In this document: one piece after another, positions 45,023 through 57,500 of the stretch
Layout: each line of letters starts with the position of its first letter
Numbering within the stretch: position 1 is the first letter of the stretch
Assembly (NCBI GenBank): GCA_047967505.1
Contig: CM106539.1
From: Dipteris shenzhenensis
Lineage: Eukaryota > Polypodiophyta > Polypodiopsida > Gleicheniales
Length of the DNA: 64,000 nucleotides
Direction: 5' to 3' (one strand)
The notes under the pieces: generated by a model
What the model saw: only the letters and a program-made list of their open reading frames with translations
The model's database searches: none
Told to the model about the DNA's origin: nothing
Program-made: the position numbers and the translations under genes

Positions 45023-48000
45023 CTATGTGCTTGGTACCCGTACGCAAGATAGGATTGCGTGCACTAGCCAAGGCAGTAGAAAATGTATGGCTGACATCAA
45101 GATCTGCAAGTGGTATATGAAGCCAAACCCACTCCCCAGTAGCTGTAAAGGCTGCCCTGTACTCAGCTCACAAATAGGAGTAGTAGCTGTGGGCTGCTTC
45201 TTGCTGAACCAAGATATGCATGAAGTCCCAAGCATAACACAATTATAAATGTGTGACAACCCTCATGTTGCAACAACCAGCCTAGTCGGTGTCCATAAAG
45301 CATGCATAACCGGTGAAGACTTGTCATCCTAGAGAAGCCCCAAATCCTGTGTGCCTTTCAATAACGAAGACACGTTTCACTACCTGCCAATGCTATCTAC
45401 CTACTTAACTGCAAAATGGCATATTGCAGATCACGCCGAGTGTGGCATAAATAAATCAGGCAACCAACAGCCTATTGATAAAGAGTGGCATCAAACGGAT
45501 CACTGTCATCCTCTAAGGAAAAACGGAAGCAAAGCTCCAAAGGTGTTGAAACCGGCTTAACTGAAAGCGATGCAAGAGCTATCCAATATATATAGACTGG
45601 CTTATCATAATGCCCCCCTCAAAATGAGCAAACTAGATGCCAAGATAATAATGCAACTTACCCATATCTGTCATGTCAAAAGATTGCTGCAAATCTGCTT
45701 TAAACGCTGCATTTTGATCTGTGGATCGCCGCCCAGTGATAAGCATGTCACTCACATAAAGTATAAGAATGAGCAAATTGGCTCCACATTTACAGGCATG
45801 ACATAATCTCAGTTGGGCCATTCTTGAAACAAAGGCGTATCAAATGCACATGAATCTTGGCATACCACGCCCGGGGTGCCTACTCCAATCGAGATAAGGC
45901 ATTACGCAGTGGCATTCCTTATTTTCAGATCCCTTAACCTCAAAGCCAGGAGATTGGTTCACATAGACTTCCTCAAGCAAATCACCAAGAAGAAAGGAGT
46001 CTTGATGTCTAGTTAATGCAATGACATAACAAATGGTTGTGATACGTGAAATTGGAGCAAATGTTTCTTCTAGTCACTGCCCTACTGCTGAGCATAGCCC
46101 TTGGCAACGAGACAAGCTTTGTAACGGTCTACGCTGCCATCAGCTTTCCGCTTCGATTTGGGCACACTTGCCAAGAGCGTAAGTCACACAACTCCCATGT
46201 GCCATTTTGGTGAATGGAATCTAGCTCAGTTTTCATAGCATCCTGTCACTCTTTGCTGTCAAAAGCATCCTTATGGCATAAAGGCTCCTCATTACAGGCT
46301 ATAGCAATCAATGTAACATCTGAAAAATGGGCATGCATCTGACTTTGTACACCTCTTGTATGGGGAGCCAAAGGTTCAACCTGCTTGCTGTCCTTAAGAG
46401 TATCCAAGGGCCATCTTGGGATGTTTTGTGCTGTTTAATGAGAGGCCCTTCCTCGGCAACGACCTGCTCAATAGCATTGCCATCATGCTGAGGCATATCA
46501 GGCTGGGCATGGGGTCTGAAAACTACTTGTAGTTGGGGGAGGTAAATTCTCCAATGGCTGTACTACACTTGAAGAGGACAGCAGTGTGTCAAAGATATGA
46601 GAGGCATTAACAGAAGCTCTTTTTGACAGTCCAGCCAAGGCAAAGCTGCTTGCTCAGCAAAAACAACATCTCTCTTTTTCCCAATGCTAGGCTGATACAA
46701 TCGGTAGCTTTTACTTTGTGAGCTGTAGCAAATGAAAATACACTTTACTGCCTTATCCTCCAACTTGTGCCTCAACTAAGAGGTATATGTGCATATGCCA
46801 AACAACTGAAGAATCTCATATGGGAAATCACTGGCTCACGGCCTGTCCATGCCTCATAGGGAGTAACAGCCTTCAATGCCCTAGTGGGTGCCTATTCAGC
46901 ACATAATTGGCACATATGATCGTATCCAATCCAAACTTGTTGGGCAAAGACTTACCCTTTAGCACACACCTAGCCATTTCCATTAGAGTCCAGTTCTTCC
47001 TCCATTTTTCTGCGGTGTGTATGGCACTATACACTGATGTATTATGCACCGGGCTGCTAACAAACCAAAAAACTCACAGGAATATATTCATCGCCCCTGT
47101 CAGTGTGGAGTGTCGAGCTTATGTCCGCTCTCATTTTCAACCATGGCAAGAAAATGCTTGAAACGAGCAAAGACATCTAACTTGGATTTCAAAAGGTAAA
47201 CCCAACTGTGACTCGTACATTCATCCACAAACGTGACAAAGTAATCGTAACCTCCAAGAGACGCTGTCTCCAATCAATCCACATACGTCACTATGAACAA
47301 GTGCAACTTACGGGGTGCACCAACAGTCCCATCACTAGGAAAGGAGAGCCTGTGCATCTTTCCCAACAAGCATCCCTCACAAATGTGCTTTGAAAGGGCA
47401 TGTATTTTTGGAAGATCTACTACCGTGCCCACTGAATGCATCTTAACCAAACTACTATAGCTGAGATGACCAAGTCTCTCACACCATAGGCGCGTAACAG
47501 CAATAACTGAATCAGTTGCTGCATTTGCCTCAATAACAGCCCCTCTCATAAGAGTCAAGATTATACAGCCCTCTGGTAAGTGTCTATTGAGTTCTATGCT
47601 ATTATCATGCCGAAAGTCACACATGGCACAACAATAACCGTCAAAAATAACTCTGTAAGCCATTTCTAGCAATGGCTGAAATAGAATTCATATTTTCCTC
47701 GATACTTGGAACATATTAAACCTCCAATAGAGTGACTGCATCACCTAAGACTGATGTGAATTCCACTTGACCAATGCCTCTCACCAGATAAGATGCACTA
47801 TAACTATGGCCCCCTTAGGTGCATCATCCAAGGACAGAAACAATTTCTTGCAAAAGGTGATGTGCTTGGAAGCACGACTATCAAAGTACCAATCTGACAT
47901 AGAATGAGCTACAGATAAAGCTGCATCATGGTTGGAAAGATCGTGATGGCATGTGACAACAAAAGCCCAATCATCAAGAGCAATATTTGCTGCCTCATAG

Positions 48001-48035
48001 AGCAATATTTGATGTGCTCACCTACAGAGTAAAAG
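45023..48035 (-). pseudogene. copia pol relic: protease, integrase, reverse transcriptase, RNase H
   Basis: Protease is marked by WYFDSRASKHITF at about 47870, where the active-site D-S-G-A reads DSRA, so Gly is lost. The GAG-pre-integrase zinc region has LWCERLGHLSYSSL and ICEGCLLGK (47380-47490). A later integrase part has HKLEDKAVKCIFICYSSQSKSYRLY (46690-46770, shown in two pieces of the same frame). The reverse transcriptase end reads ILYVSDMLITG (about 45750), where catalytic YVDD has become YVSD. RNase H has SWFSKKQPT (about 45195). Stops and frameshifts are frequent. The element could not move by its own proteins. Confidence 0.85.
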
Positions 48036-48182
48036 TGTGACACTAGACTCTAAAAAGCCATAGTGTATATGGGATAACTCCCAATATGACACGTGGCATG
48101 TCTAGGACTCACTAGACTATAAAACACCCCCTAGACACCTAGTACACTCATTTTTTACTCACTTTGGCTTTATATTCCAACA
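48036..48182 (-). repeat. Truncated 3' LTR of nested element
   Basis: Matches 49937-50086. Homology ends abruptly at TGTGACACTAG. Confidence 0.75.
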
Positions 48183-49746
48183 CCCCCCCATGAAGGCAAG
48201 GTGAGAGACTACTGGAATGGAACCAAGAACAGAACATGACAATGACAGTCATCAGAACTGTGCATGCCCGTCTAGAACTAGACATGATTCCCACACAATC
48301 TCAGAGGCAAGTGAGCATGGCTCAAAGGCTAGTGAGCATAACATAGAAATCTCATCTAGCATGGCTCAGAGGCTCATCATGCATGGATACATGACCAACT
48401 CAAAGGTCTAGGAGACCAATGCACTAACATCCTGGAACTCTCAAGCCAGGCCTGATAAACAAATAGACCTATCAAAGCCAATACATATGGCTCCCATAGT
48501 ACATCCCCCCTTGGCTTCATAACTGGACATGTTAGAAAGCCACACACCAAAAAAATAAGAAAACCAATACATCTTTTTAGGAGGACTATCCAAGACAGAG
48601 GACCTTTAGACTCAATGAACACCAAACACTCAATACATATCATTTTAGGGAGACTACCCAGGGCAGAGGACCCTAAAATACATCAAGCGTGTAGTAATAT
48701 CTCTTTATGAAAGAAATGTCCTCCAAGTAGCTAATGCACATGTGTGCACATCCCTGCGAGTCGATGACGATGTCAATGCAGCGCTAGGCAAGAATGCCCC
48801 AAAATATGTGTCAATGAAGTCCATGGGTAGCTACATGGAGCAATTACATGATGACTCTTAAAATGCAGGAAGGAGAGTCACCAATGTCGAAGTAGAAGCC
48901 TCAAGTACCACGACCAATCGAAAAGTCAATCAATGCAAAGTACCTCAGGCACTGATAGAATAAGCAATGTTGAAGAAGTCACTTGTTGATGTAGAGTGGT
49001 CTACGTCGAGCTCGATGTGATACACTAATCAGAGAGATCACTGTAGTGGAGTGTGTCGGAGTAGTATTGGAGAACTCACATTTAGCTCGGGAAGTCTTCA
49101 CCAAAGTTTGGAGTAGTCACGTGAAGGAGTCACCGCAATGTAATGTCAAGAGCTCACACCAAGTGACGGGCAGAGAAGATAGAGCCAGCGTGGACTGCAG
49201 CTCCAAGAGAATGACGGGCAGAATGCTGGCACGAACTTGCGGGCAGCAGCTCCAAGAGAATGTTGGGCAGAAGGAGCAAATGGCGGGTTGAAGCAGAGGT
49301 CAACGATGAACAGGATGAACAGCTCCATGTTGAGCTGGTTGCATCATGCTTGGGCTATCAAATCATTGAGCTCCAGAACAAAATTCGCGCGCAGAAACAA
49401 ATTTCGTCACTTCTTGCAAGGGCTGTAACTTTTCACAAAAAACTCGGACTGCAATGATGTAAAAACGAAATTTTGTGGTACTCAAGGTCCTCTACAACTT
49501 TGCTGAAGACACAATGCCGTGATTCTGCTTCTACCTCCAGATAGAAGCATCACATCGTCCGCAGGTCACAGAAAGATGTAGCTAAAGGAAGGAGAAGAGA
49601 GGTGGCAAATCATGGCGTGGAGAAGAGAGATCAAGGAAGGAGAGAAGAGGGCAGCCTTCCAAGGAGGAGTTAGAGTAGCTTCATTGGCCTCCCTCACCTC
49701 AACCTCTTGGAAGGGAAAGGGAAAGAGAGAGCAAGGCTAGGAACAT
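48183..49746 (-). other. Non-coding internal region of nested LTR element
   Basis: No gag, protease or RT motif in any frame. A 60-base direct repeat (CAGCTCCAAGAGAATG.CGGGCAGAA) lies at about 49198-49270. Confidence 0.6.
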
Positions 49747-49759
49747 GGCTCTGATACCA
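49747..49759 (-). other. Primer-binding site, initiator tRNA-Met (minus strand)
   Basis: The minus strand reads TGGTATCAGAGCC two bases after the LTR end TCTTCA. Confidence 0.85.
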
Positions 49760-49761
49760 TA

Positions 49762-50086
49762 TGAAGAGATCTAGTAGCTAGCTAGGAACGGAATGGAAAT
49801 GTGGAAAGCATAATGAAAAGCCAAATGGAAAGGAAAATGAAAGAACAAGTGCTAGGTAATGATAACCAAAATACTCACATGTAGATAGCTTGATGTTGAC
49901 TGATATCAAAAGACTCAAGACAAGTACAACACTATATAGTGTGACACTAGACTCTAGAAAGCCATAGTGTATATGTAATAACTCCCAATATGACACATGG
50001 CATGTCTAGGACTCACTAGACTATAAAACACCCCCTAGACACCTAGTACACTCATTTTTTACTGACTTTGGCTTCATATTCCAACA
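49762..50086 (-). repeat. 5' LTR of nested element
   Basis: 325-base LTR from TGTTGG to TTCA on the minus strand. The first 150 bases are shared with 48036-48182. Confidence 0.75.
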
Positions 50087-50275
50087 CCAACAGTATTCCT
50101 AGGCTTGCTGAAATTCTTGCCCCCCTTGCCTTTGTCTTTATGGGCATGCGCAAAGGCTTGCTCTGCCTTCATGGGGCAACCTCATTTGCATGGCTCTGCT
50201 CCTCCTACAAGTGGTTGGGGTTACCCATGGCCACTAACCTCAATGTACTAGCAAAGCCCTAAGAATCAACAAGTC
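50087..50275 (-). pseudogene. copia gag trace
   Basis: The minus strand reads AFAHAHKDKGKGGKNFSKPRN next to the insertion point, the Lys/Gly-rich tail typical after the copia gag zinc knuckle. A broken Cys-containing stretch precedes it. Confidence 0.4.
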
Positions 50276-51606
50276 CACTAAGCATAGTGGTCACAACCTA
50301 AGGACCAGGCACAATCTCAATTGAGCTTATCCTCAGCTGAAATCATCCCAAGCAAATCATTGCTTGCCATTGCAAAATCCTCAAATAAATAAATGAGACT
50401 CTGCACAAATACAATTGCAAAATCCTCAAATAAATAAATGTGACTCTACACAAATACAATTGCCTAGGCCTCAAGGCTATCACTGCAAACGAGCTTGCTA
50501 CCCACAAAATTCGACTGCAATGCCTGCAAATGTCAAGCAAAAAATGACATATATATGCAAATGTGACTACCACAATGTCTGCTCAGATGCACAAATCTGC
50601 CCACTAATTGGTTGTAGATACTTGAAAAGGAGAATTCCCAGGCCACAAAGGCCAATGCAAAGAAAAGGGAGCAAAAGCCCCAATTTCTGACAAGCCAAAT
50701 GTGGGAAAAATAAAGGACAAGGCATTACTAGAAACTCTGAAACCAATAGACTGCAATTTGTCAAAAGCCCCAAATTTATAGACAACAACTGTGCCAAAAA
50801 AAGGGCACAAATGCAAGAAAATGACAAATCATACCACTCCAATTTCTACAAATCTTTGCAAGTCTCTATGAATCTTGACTGCAATGTACTGTCGATAAAC
50901 CCAAAATCCCCATATGTTGACTATTCTAGCAAGGTAGAGGAGTTGATTGAAAAGGATAGTAGAGTAAGCTCAAACTGTCAAATTTGAAACTGAGAGGAAA
51001 TCCATATGGTTGTATGGACTAAACCGCTATTGAACAAAGTTGTACAAATAGGAAATGCTACGTTAGGTATGAATGAAAGCCTGGCAAAAGTTCCGTATAG
51101 TCGTACGGACTACATGGAAAAGTTCATTACAGATGTACGGACACCCCTGCAATGTACGGATCTATGAATGTGGGTTCCCTGTGTGCAGATGTACATAATG
51201 GGCTTTGAGCAGGTATGGATGTATGGCGAACTGTACGGATAGGTTAATTGGAGTTGTGGAGAATAAAGTAGGTAGCAGCACAAGTCGGCTGAAGCCCAAT
51301 CAAATGGTGGTGCAACAGCCGACGCTATTGAACCGTTGCTATAGAACAGCAACCGTCATGGGACTGGCACGGATATGCATAGACAGGCGGCTGCTGATGG
51401 CAGCTGAAGATAGAGCAATTTGAGTTGTCAGCTGGTCGTTGGCTATAGATCTAGTCGTGATTGTATGACAATTTTGCCTAGAACTGTACGGAATGTTCCT
51501 GAGCTGAGTCAATGCTCTCGAGTTGCTGAAGGGGAGCTGAGGGGTAGCTGAAGCAAGGGGCAGCAAATGTCCATGCAAGGGAGCTGGTAGGATCGAGCAA
51601 ACTAGG
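50276..51606. other. Leader or unassigned part of the copia region
   Basis: No gene. A 45-base direct repeat lies at about 50370-50460 (AAATCCTCAAATAAATAAATG). Between 51010 and 51245 the motif GTACGGA recurs about six times in a degenerate arrangement. Confidence 0.4.
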
Positions 51607-51742
51607 ACGCAAGTATAAGTGTGGCCATAGGCCCAACTTAGCACTAAATGTTCAAGGTGTACTAATCCTAGATAGGACTAGCACTAATTGTACTAACTGT
51701 CCTAATCTACCCTACAAGGCTCATACCAAGGAAAATGTAGCA
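51607..51742 (-). repeat. Partial 5' LTR-type block of copia element
   Basis: Homologous to 44635-44731 but longer, with an internal near-duplication (CTAATCCTAGATAGGACTAGCACTAATTGTACTAA). Confidence 0.5.
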
Positions 51743-51929
51743 ACAAAACAGACTGCAAAAAGTAGTGCTGAAGCAGGTTGGACCAATCGCGGTGACTGCC
51801 ATGTGGCACACAGATAGCAGTTTGGAGTACTTTCAGTCGACAGGCTGGTGCAGACTTGGTTGAGTCAGTCTGTGGACTAGTCGGCCAATCTGCAGACCTA
51901 GTCGGGCTGTTCTGGGAGCATCCAACCCC

Positions 51930-51938
51930 TATATAAAG
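51930..51938 (+). promoter_or_regulatory. TATA box of an unassigned LTR-like promoter
   Basis: TATATAAAG followed by AGCCCCAACCG and a CTTCA-rich stretch resembles a retrotransposon or gene core promoter on the plus strand. No coding region follows before the microsatellites at 52212. Confidence 0.35.
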
Positions 51939-52209
51939 AGCCCCAACCGTTTGGCCCTTTCACTCATTCAGTTCATGCTTCTTTGATGCCTCTATTCTAG
52001 TCTGCAATTCTAATTTCCAGAGCAGGGAGGTCTGGAGGTACATGCAGAGCCTCACACATTGGCTGCAGTTCCAGCAACAAGGAGACCAGGAATCAGGGCA
52101 TCACCATTGGCTGCAAGTCGAAGTAGCCAGGAGATCAAGGATCAGGGTCCAAACGATACCTCACCTTTGGCTCTCCACTGGAGCAGCAAGGAGGTCTCTT
52201 TGAAAAAAG

Positions 52210-52211
<2 letters not shown>

Positions 52212-52280
<69 letters not shown>
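52212..52280. repeat. (CT)n(AT)n microsatellite
   Basis: CT array (52212-52244) followed by an AT array (52248-52280). A further CT array is at about 52427-52471. Confidence 0.95.
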
Positions 52281-52281
<1 letters not shown>

Positions 52282-52427
52282 CCTCTTAGGTAAACCCAAT
52301 GTTTACTAAAATATGTCAATTAAACAAAAGGAAAAGATAAAAAGAAATAAAGAAGAAGGTGACTTAAAAAAATTTAACAAACAAATCAAGAAGGAAAAAA
52401 AAGAGACCCAAAAACAGGAATAAAGTC

Positions 52428-52473
<46 letters not shown>

Positions 52474-52599
52474 GTATGAATGAAAGAAAGAATGACAGAA
52501 TGACAGAATGAGTTATTTAAAACATAAAAAACTGAAGGAACCACTTACACTTATGTACCGCTACCTACAATAATGCAAAATTAAACTCATTACTTGGAA

Positions 52600-54350
52600 A
52601 GAACATGCATACTTAATTTAACTCTTTTTTGAAACTAAAAGAAAAACGAGCTGTTCAGCTCCCTGCTTTTTGTTTTTACCTTATGTTCGATCATTCTAAA
52701 CATGCCTAAGGCCGATACACCGTAGATAAAAGACTTCATATCTAAGATTGTGCATACTTTTTTCATTATTTTTCTTGGATTATACCTCTTGTGTATTAGC
52801 AAAGTGATCAAATTACTACATTGAATGATAAAAGATCCATGGAATTGGCAAGAAATGACTCCATATTTTGCCATATCAGAAATGTTTGAGTCAATGTGAG
52901 GCATTTTTATGATGTATAAAGCACTATATTCAGGTTATTGATGTTTATCATATATATCAACCTCTAATCCTATGGCAGACTAAGACAGTCTAAGATCTTA
53001 AAAAACACAAGAATCCCCTCGTGAAGTGCAATTAAGTTCACAAGAGTCACGAGGATAGATTCCTTCTCCAAAAGCAAAAGTGTCTTTGTATATAAAGTCT
53101 TGAAAATCATGAACATTTGGTACAAATAAATCATCTATAAAACGCCTAACATGGCTAAGATTATGTAAAATGATAGGGCAGGTATTGATAGAAATAAGAC
53201 GTTGCATAAACTCAAATTCATAATTGAAGAGATAAAAGTTTGCTAAAAAGACTGCACAATCAGTGCCCATACAGATTCCTATAATTTGTTGAAACAAAGA
53301 ATCACCTATTATTTTCTAAAGGAAATCGATTCAAGAGCAGCATCTTCAACACTTAACGATCTTTGTGTAGCTTTTCTTTTTAGAATCAATGTCAAAACAT
53401 AGCACTTTACATCTATCTTGGTTAAATCTGAGCTTAAAAACTTCAGCCATTAGCTTTTTAATTCTAAACTTCAAATCTTCCAGCTTGATCTTGAAGGAGA
53501 ATAGGAGACTCTTTTCTTGAATGCTTCTAGAGAAATTAAAAAATTTTAAATAGGAATCACTCCTACAGAGTCATTTAAAGTCCAGCTTGATTGTGAGGGA
53601 CATTTTGCCTCCATTAACAAGTCCCTCCAAAGTTCATGGGCACGAGGCAACATGGCTTTGAAGTAGCTTAGCCATTCACGGACATCTCTCAAGATAGTCT
53701 TACAAGCAACTGCAATAAATGTTGGTTTTTTTTAATTTTGTGAAACTTCCAAGCAGCACAAAGAAAAGGGATACTTGGATTGCAAACAAACCCTAAAGAC
53801 TTACAAAACCTCTGGTGTTTTGAGATCGGATCCTTTTAAGAAACTAAAGCAGGGGTGTAAGTTTTGGCAAATAAGTTCACTCTCTCAAAATACATTTGGA
53901 GTAAAACTTTTTGCAAAGTTATTAGAACATTTGTCCATATAAGAAATAACAAATTTCCTATGAAATTTTTGAAGAAGAGTTTCATCTTTTTTAGAAAGAT
54001 AATTACTTTTCTTTGACCAACTAACCGAAGAGACTTCTTCTAGTTTCGAAGCAACTTTCTTCAAATCTTGCCTTTCCATTCTGATAAGATATTAACTTTC
54101 TTCTATTTGAAAAGCAAACTTTGAGATTCCATTATCAGTAGCTTTTAAAAGGCAAGACTCTTTTGAAGAGTACAATCGAAATTTGGTGCCTTTCATGAAA
54201 AGGTCTCTTAAGTTACTAGAAAGCAAAATTGAAGTATCAGTTGTGATTACATGTCCTAAATAGCATCAACAAAACTTTGGAGTCTTTTACTTTTACAACA
54301 ACAAGGTCCTCTAAGGATAGATGGTTTTGATTGCTCTGAAAGCCCTTTAT
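52600..54350 (-). pseudogene. Penelope-like reverse transcriptase relic (C-terminal part)
   Basis: The minus strand reads LLQKFHRKFVISYMDKCSNNFA (53890-53960, shown in part) in the upstream position. Next come the RT core QQIIGICMGTDCAVFLANFYLF (about 53240-53297), the catalytic-site block LSHVRRFIDDLFVPN (about 53110-53160) and IYPRDSCELN. At 52750-52900 follow DMAKYGVISCQFHGSFII and a C-terminal HKRYNPRKIMKK stretch. The order MGT..A..LAN, then R-Y/F-IDD, then IYP and YGV..SQ is that of Penelope-like reverse transcriptases, not LINE or LTR RTs. A GIY-YIG domain is not seen. Frames are broken. The N-terminal part appears beyond the inserted LINE at 61298-61640. Confidence 0.55.
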
Positions 54351-54363
54351 CTATCTCTCCATA
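54351..54363. repeat. LINE target-site duplication, left copy
   Basis: CTATCTCTCCATA, repeated at 61285-61297. It lies directly next to the LINE poly(A) tail (T-run 54365-54377 on the plus strand). Confidence 0.85.
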
Positions 54364-54503
54364 GTTTTTTTTTTTTTGCAAAAAAGAGACTTCTATTAAG
54401 TAAGAAAGAAACTCACTAGAGCAAGCTCTGAGCGGAAATACAACATCATGAAATCATGAGGATAAATAAAACCCCCTCAAAGTGAGGTGGAAAACAACCA
54501 AGG

Positions 54504-57500
54504 TTAAGGCTGAAAGTGCCACCTCAACCCTGTAGGAGTCTCATAGAAGAAAGGAGAATCCTTCCATTCCCTGAAGAAAGAAGCCCTCCTAGCTGAGGCT
54601 GCACGATGATCTCCCTGTATACTCATCCATATGGCCATCAAAGTATGTACGGTATCTGTCCAGATACTAGCCAAAGTGTGCAAGGGATGAACCTGAGTAC
54701 CCTCCATAGCCTCTGGACATCTGGCTCTCCAGATATGCCAGGATGCTATGCTCGTTAAAATCTCCCAAGAAGTATTCGAGGCATGTACATCTGTAAAAGG
54801 AAGGTGTGGTACCACATCCAACGAACAAGACTCAATCTGATGACGTCGAACCAAAATGACCCGAGAGGAGTCAAGTCTCTCATAGAATACCTGAGGCCCT
54901 GTAAGAGAAAGCCAAGCCAATGAGCCCCATGTCATAAAGAATGGGGAGGGGGCAAAGTGACTGAAAATCCTGGCTACCCCCATCCAAATCATCCTCGCCT
55001 GTCTGCAATCCCATAAACAATGCTGAATAGTCTCCGAAGCAGAGAGGCAACGAGGGCAAGTAGGATCGGCTCCGAACCTGGATCTCCAAAGGTTCACTGC
55101 AATCCCACCATGGATAGAAAGCCAAAAGAAGAGAGTGATCTTTCTATTCCTGTAGGATTTCCAGAGTCCCCTCCAGAAGCACCTCTGCAGATCCGCAGTG
55201 ATATCAAATGTCTCCCAATGAGGAACTCAGGAAGGTCTCCAACCTCTACTACTGAGCTGAAATCTCTTGGCATTACTGACCGTGTAACGAAAGAAGGGGA
55301 TGCTCTTCTCTCGATGCCCTACGTCAATCCACTCCCACTCTCCAGGGTCCCACTGCAAATACCTAATGGGAACTCCCCCGTAGAGCCAAAGCCTCCGAGA
55401 CCCGGTGGAGAGTAGCCGGGGGTCTGGATCGAGGAACCACACTGAATTTGATCCCTGCACCAAAAGACCTACAACCCTAATAGGCTGAAAAGTAGACTCA
55501 AGCAAGATGTCCTCTGTGAATCTGAGCAATCTACCACCATCCTGCACAGTAAAAACTAAAGCATCCTCCTGTGCATCTCCAAAGGCCAAAACTTGAAGCG
55601 GAACACCGCCTCTCGTAAAAGTACCTGCCCAAGTGGAGCAATTAAGTGGCATATCATCTGTGTCTACCCACTCCTCTGGAAGGGCTGCCTCTGCAAGATC
55701 CTCCCTGCACTCCCAATGAGATGTCCTGTCAACTGAGACTTGGTCTCCTCTGGAAGCCTGCGGAAAGCTTTCCAAGACCGCAAAGATGATGCACGTTCCC
55801 TCTCCCACCTGGACCACTGCATGTAGAGTGAGGCACCAAGTGGTCTGCCATGATCATCTAAAATACTGTCATTCCACATGATGGGTTGCCTATCAATCTC
55901 TTCACGAGAGAAAGGAGGAATCCTCCGAAAAGTGCTCTTGAAATTGGCCCATGCTTTCAAAATGGCAACCATGAGAGGTCACGAAAGTGATCTAAGGTGT
56001 GTTGTGGTGATCCATCTAATACTGCTCATCCAGTCTCCTCCTGAAGCAGTTGTGCACCTCTATATGTTGCTAATAAGAAAGGCCTTCCATGGTTCCTGCC
56101 CTGGCATAAGTTCCCACACCACCATCTTGCATAGTAAAGTTCTGCACTGTAAATCTTGATCAATAATATTGAGACCCCCTTCCTATGTAGGGAGGATGAG
56201 GGTCTCCCAAGCCACCCTGGCTAAGGTATCTGTTGTGCCATCAAGCCCACTCCAAAGAAAATTTCTTATCGGTCTCCTAAGCTGAGTGATGCAGTCCCTA
56301 GAATAGCACCAGCAAGAACAAACAAACCAGACCGTGGCCAAGAGGACTTGGTTGACCACCACAACTCTAGAGGCAAGATCCAGCTTGGCTAAGCTCCAAA
56401 AAAGGAGCTTTCTCCTGATGCTCTCCAACACGGGAGCAAACTGCTGCGTGGAAGTAATATCCAAGCCGACCTGTTAGCCCAAATACCTGACAGGCACACC
56501 CCTCTGAACCCAAGTAAATCCTACGTCAAGCCCCCAAACTGGAGTGTCCTCATCACTGATCCGAAAGCCATTGGATTTATGCCAATTTATCTACGCCCCC
56601 GCTGCCAAGCAAAATAAATCCAATGCTGTCCTGAAAGAAGTGAGCGTCTGTGGAGTGGCATCCAGGTAAACTGCTGTGTCACCTGCCAACTCACTGTCAA
56701 GTAACTCCTCTTCCCTTCTAATGGGAAGTCTCAGGCCAAAGATGTCAGCTTGAGATCTAACATAGATACTCATAGCTTCGGCCACAAACAAAAAAAAGAA
56801 AGGAGCAAGGGGGCATCCCTGATGGACTGATCTGGAAATCTGAAATCTCTCACCCCTTACCCCACCAATAAGTACCTGGCTGTGGGCTGATCTGTACAAA
56901 GAGGAAACACCTCTGATCGAAGCATCATTAAGCCAAAACGTAGAAGGGTGCCCTCCAAAAAACCCCAATCTACTCTGTCATAAGCTTTCTCAAAGTCTTA
57001 AAGTAGAATGGATAGATTCTGGCCACTCTGCATGGCCCACTCTGAGGCTTCCCAGAAAGAGAAAATGTTATAAAAAATGCTTCTGCCATGCACAAATCCC
57101 GTCTGAGTGTCATGAATAAGATCTCGGAGAAGGGGCTGCAATCGGAGGCTAATTGCCTTGGCTAGAATCTTGTAACAAGTCCCTAGAAGTGTGATAGGCC
57201 TCCACTGGGACACTAGATTTCTGCAACCTCCTTTCGGGATAAGGTGGATGAGACCTTCTATAAGCGACCCGGGCATCTCACCAGAGTCCCAAATGCCCTG
57301 CAAGGCTGAAGTAATGTAGTCTCCAATCATATCCCAAAATGCAATGAAAAAGGAGGAGGTAAGGCCATCCGAACCTGGGCACTTGCCCTTGTGAAGGGCT
57401 GAAAGTGCAGTCCTGAACTCTGTGTTGGTGAAAGGTGCATCAAGCAAAAGATGCATATCCCGTTTCACCAACAAAGGGATGCTCTGCCAAATAACCTGTC

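Larger units (their letters stand above)
48036..50086 (-). mobile_element. Non-autonomous LTR retroelement nested in the copia element
   Basis: On the minus strand the 5' LTR runs 50086-49762 (TGTTGGAATATGAAGCC to TCTTCA), followed by an initiator-tRNA-Met primer-binding site at 49759-49747. The 3' LTR at 48182-48036 begins TGTTGGAATATAAAGCC after a G-run polypurine tract but is cut after 147 bases. The shared 147 bases are about 95% identical. The 1.55-kb internal region has no gag or pol signature. It lies between the copia gag trace and copia protease and fits a LARD-type non-autonomous element. Confidence 0.7.
44635..51742 (-). mobile_element. Ty1/copia element (minus strand), interrupted and decayed
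   Basis: Two related LTR-type blocks bound the element. The probable 3' LTR start is at 44731 (minus strand TGCCATGTTTTCCTTGG) after a G-rich polypurine tract, and the 5' block starts at 51742 (TGCTACATTTTCCTTGG). Both contain CTTGTA.G.TAGATTAGGAC. Between them, in minus-strand order, come a gag trace (about 50270-50090), an inserted LTR element (48036-50086), protease (48000), GAG-pre-integrase (47500), integrase remains, reverse transcriptase (45640) and RNase H (45200). This is the copia order. LTR homology is confined to about 100-140 bases and their outer borders are uncertain. Confidence 0.75.
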
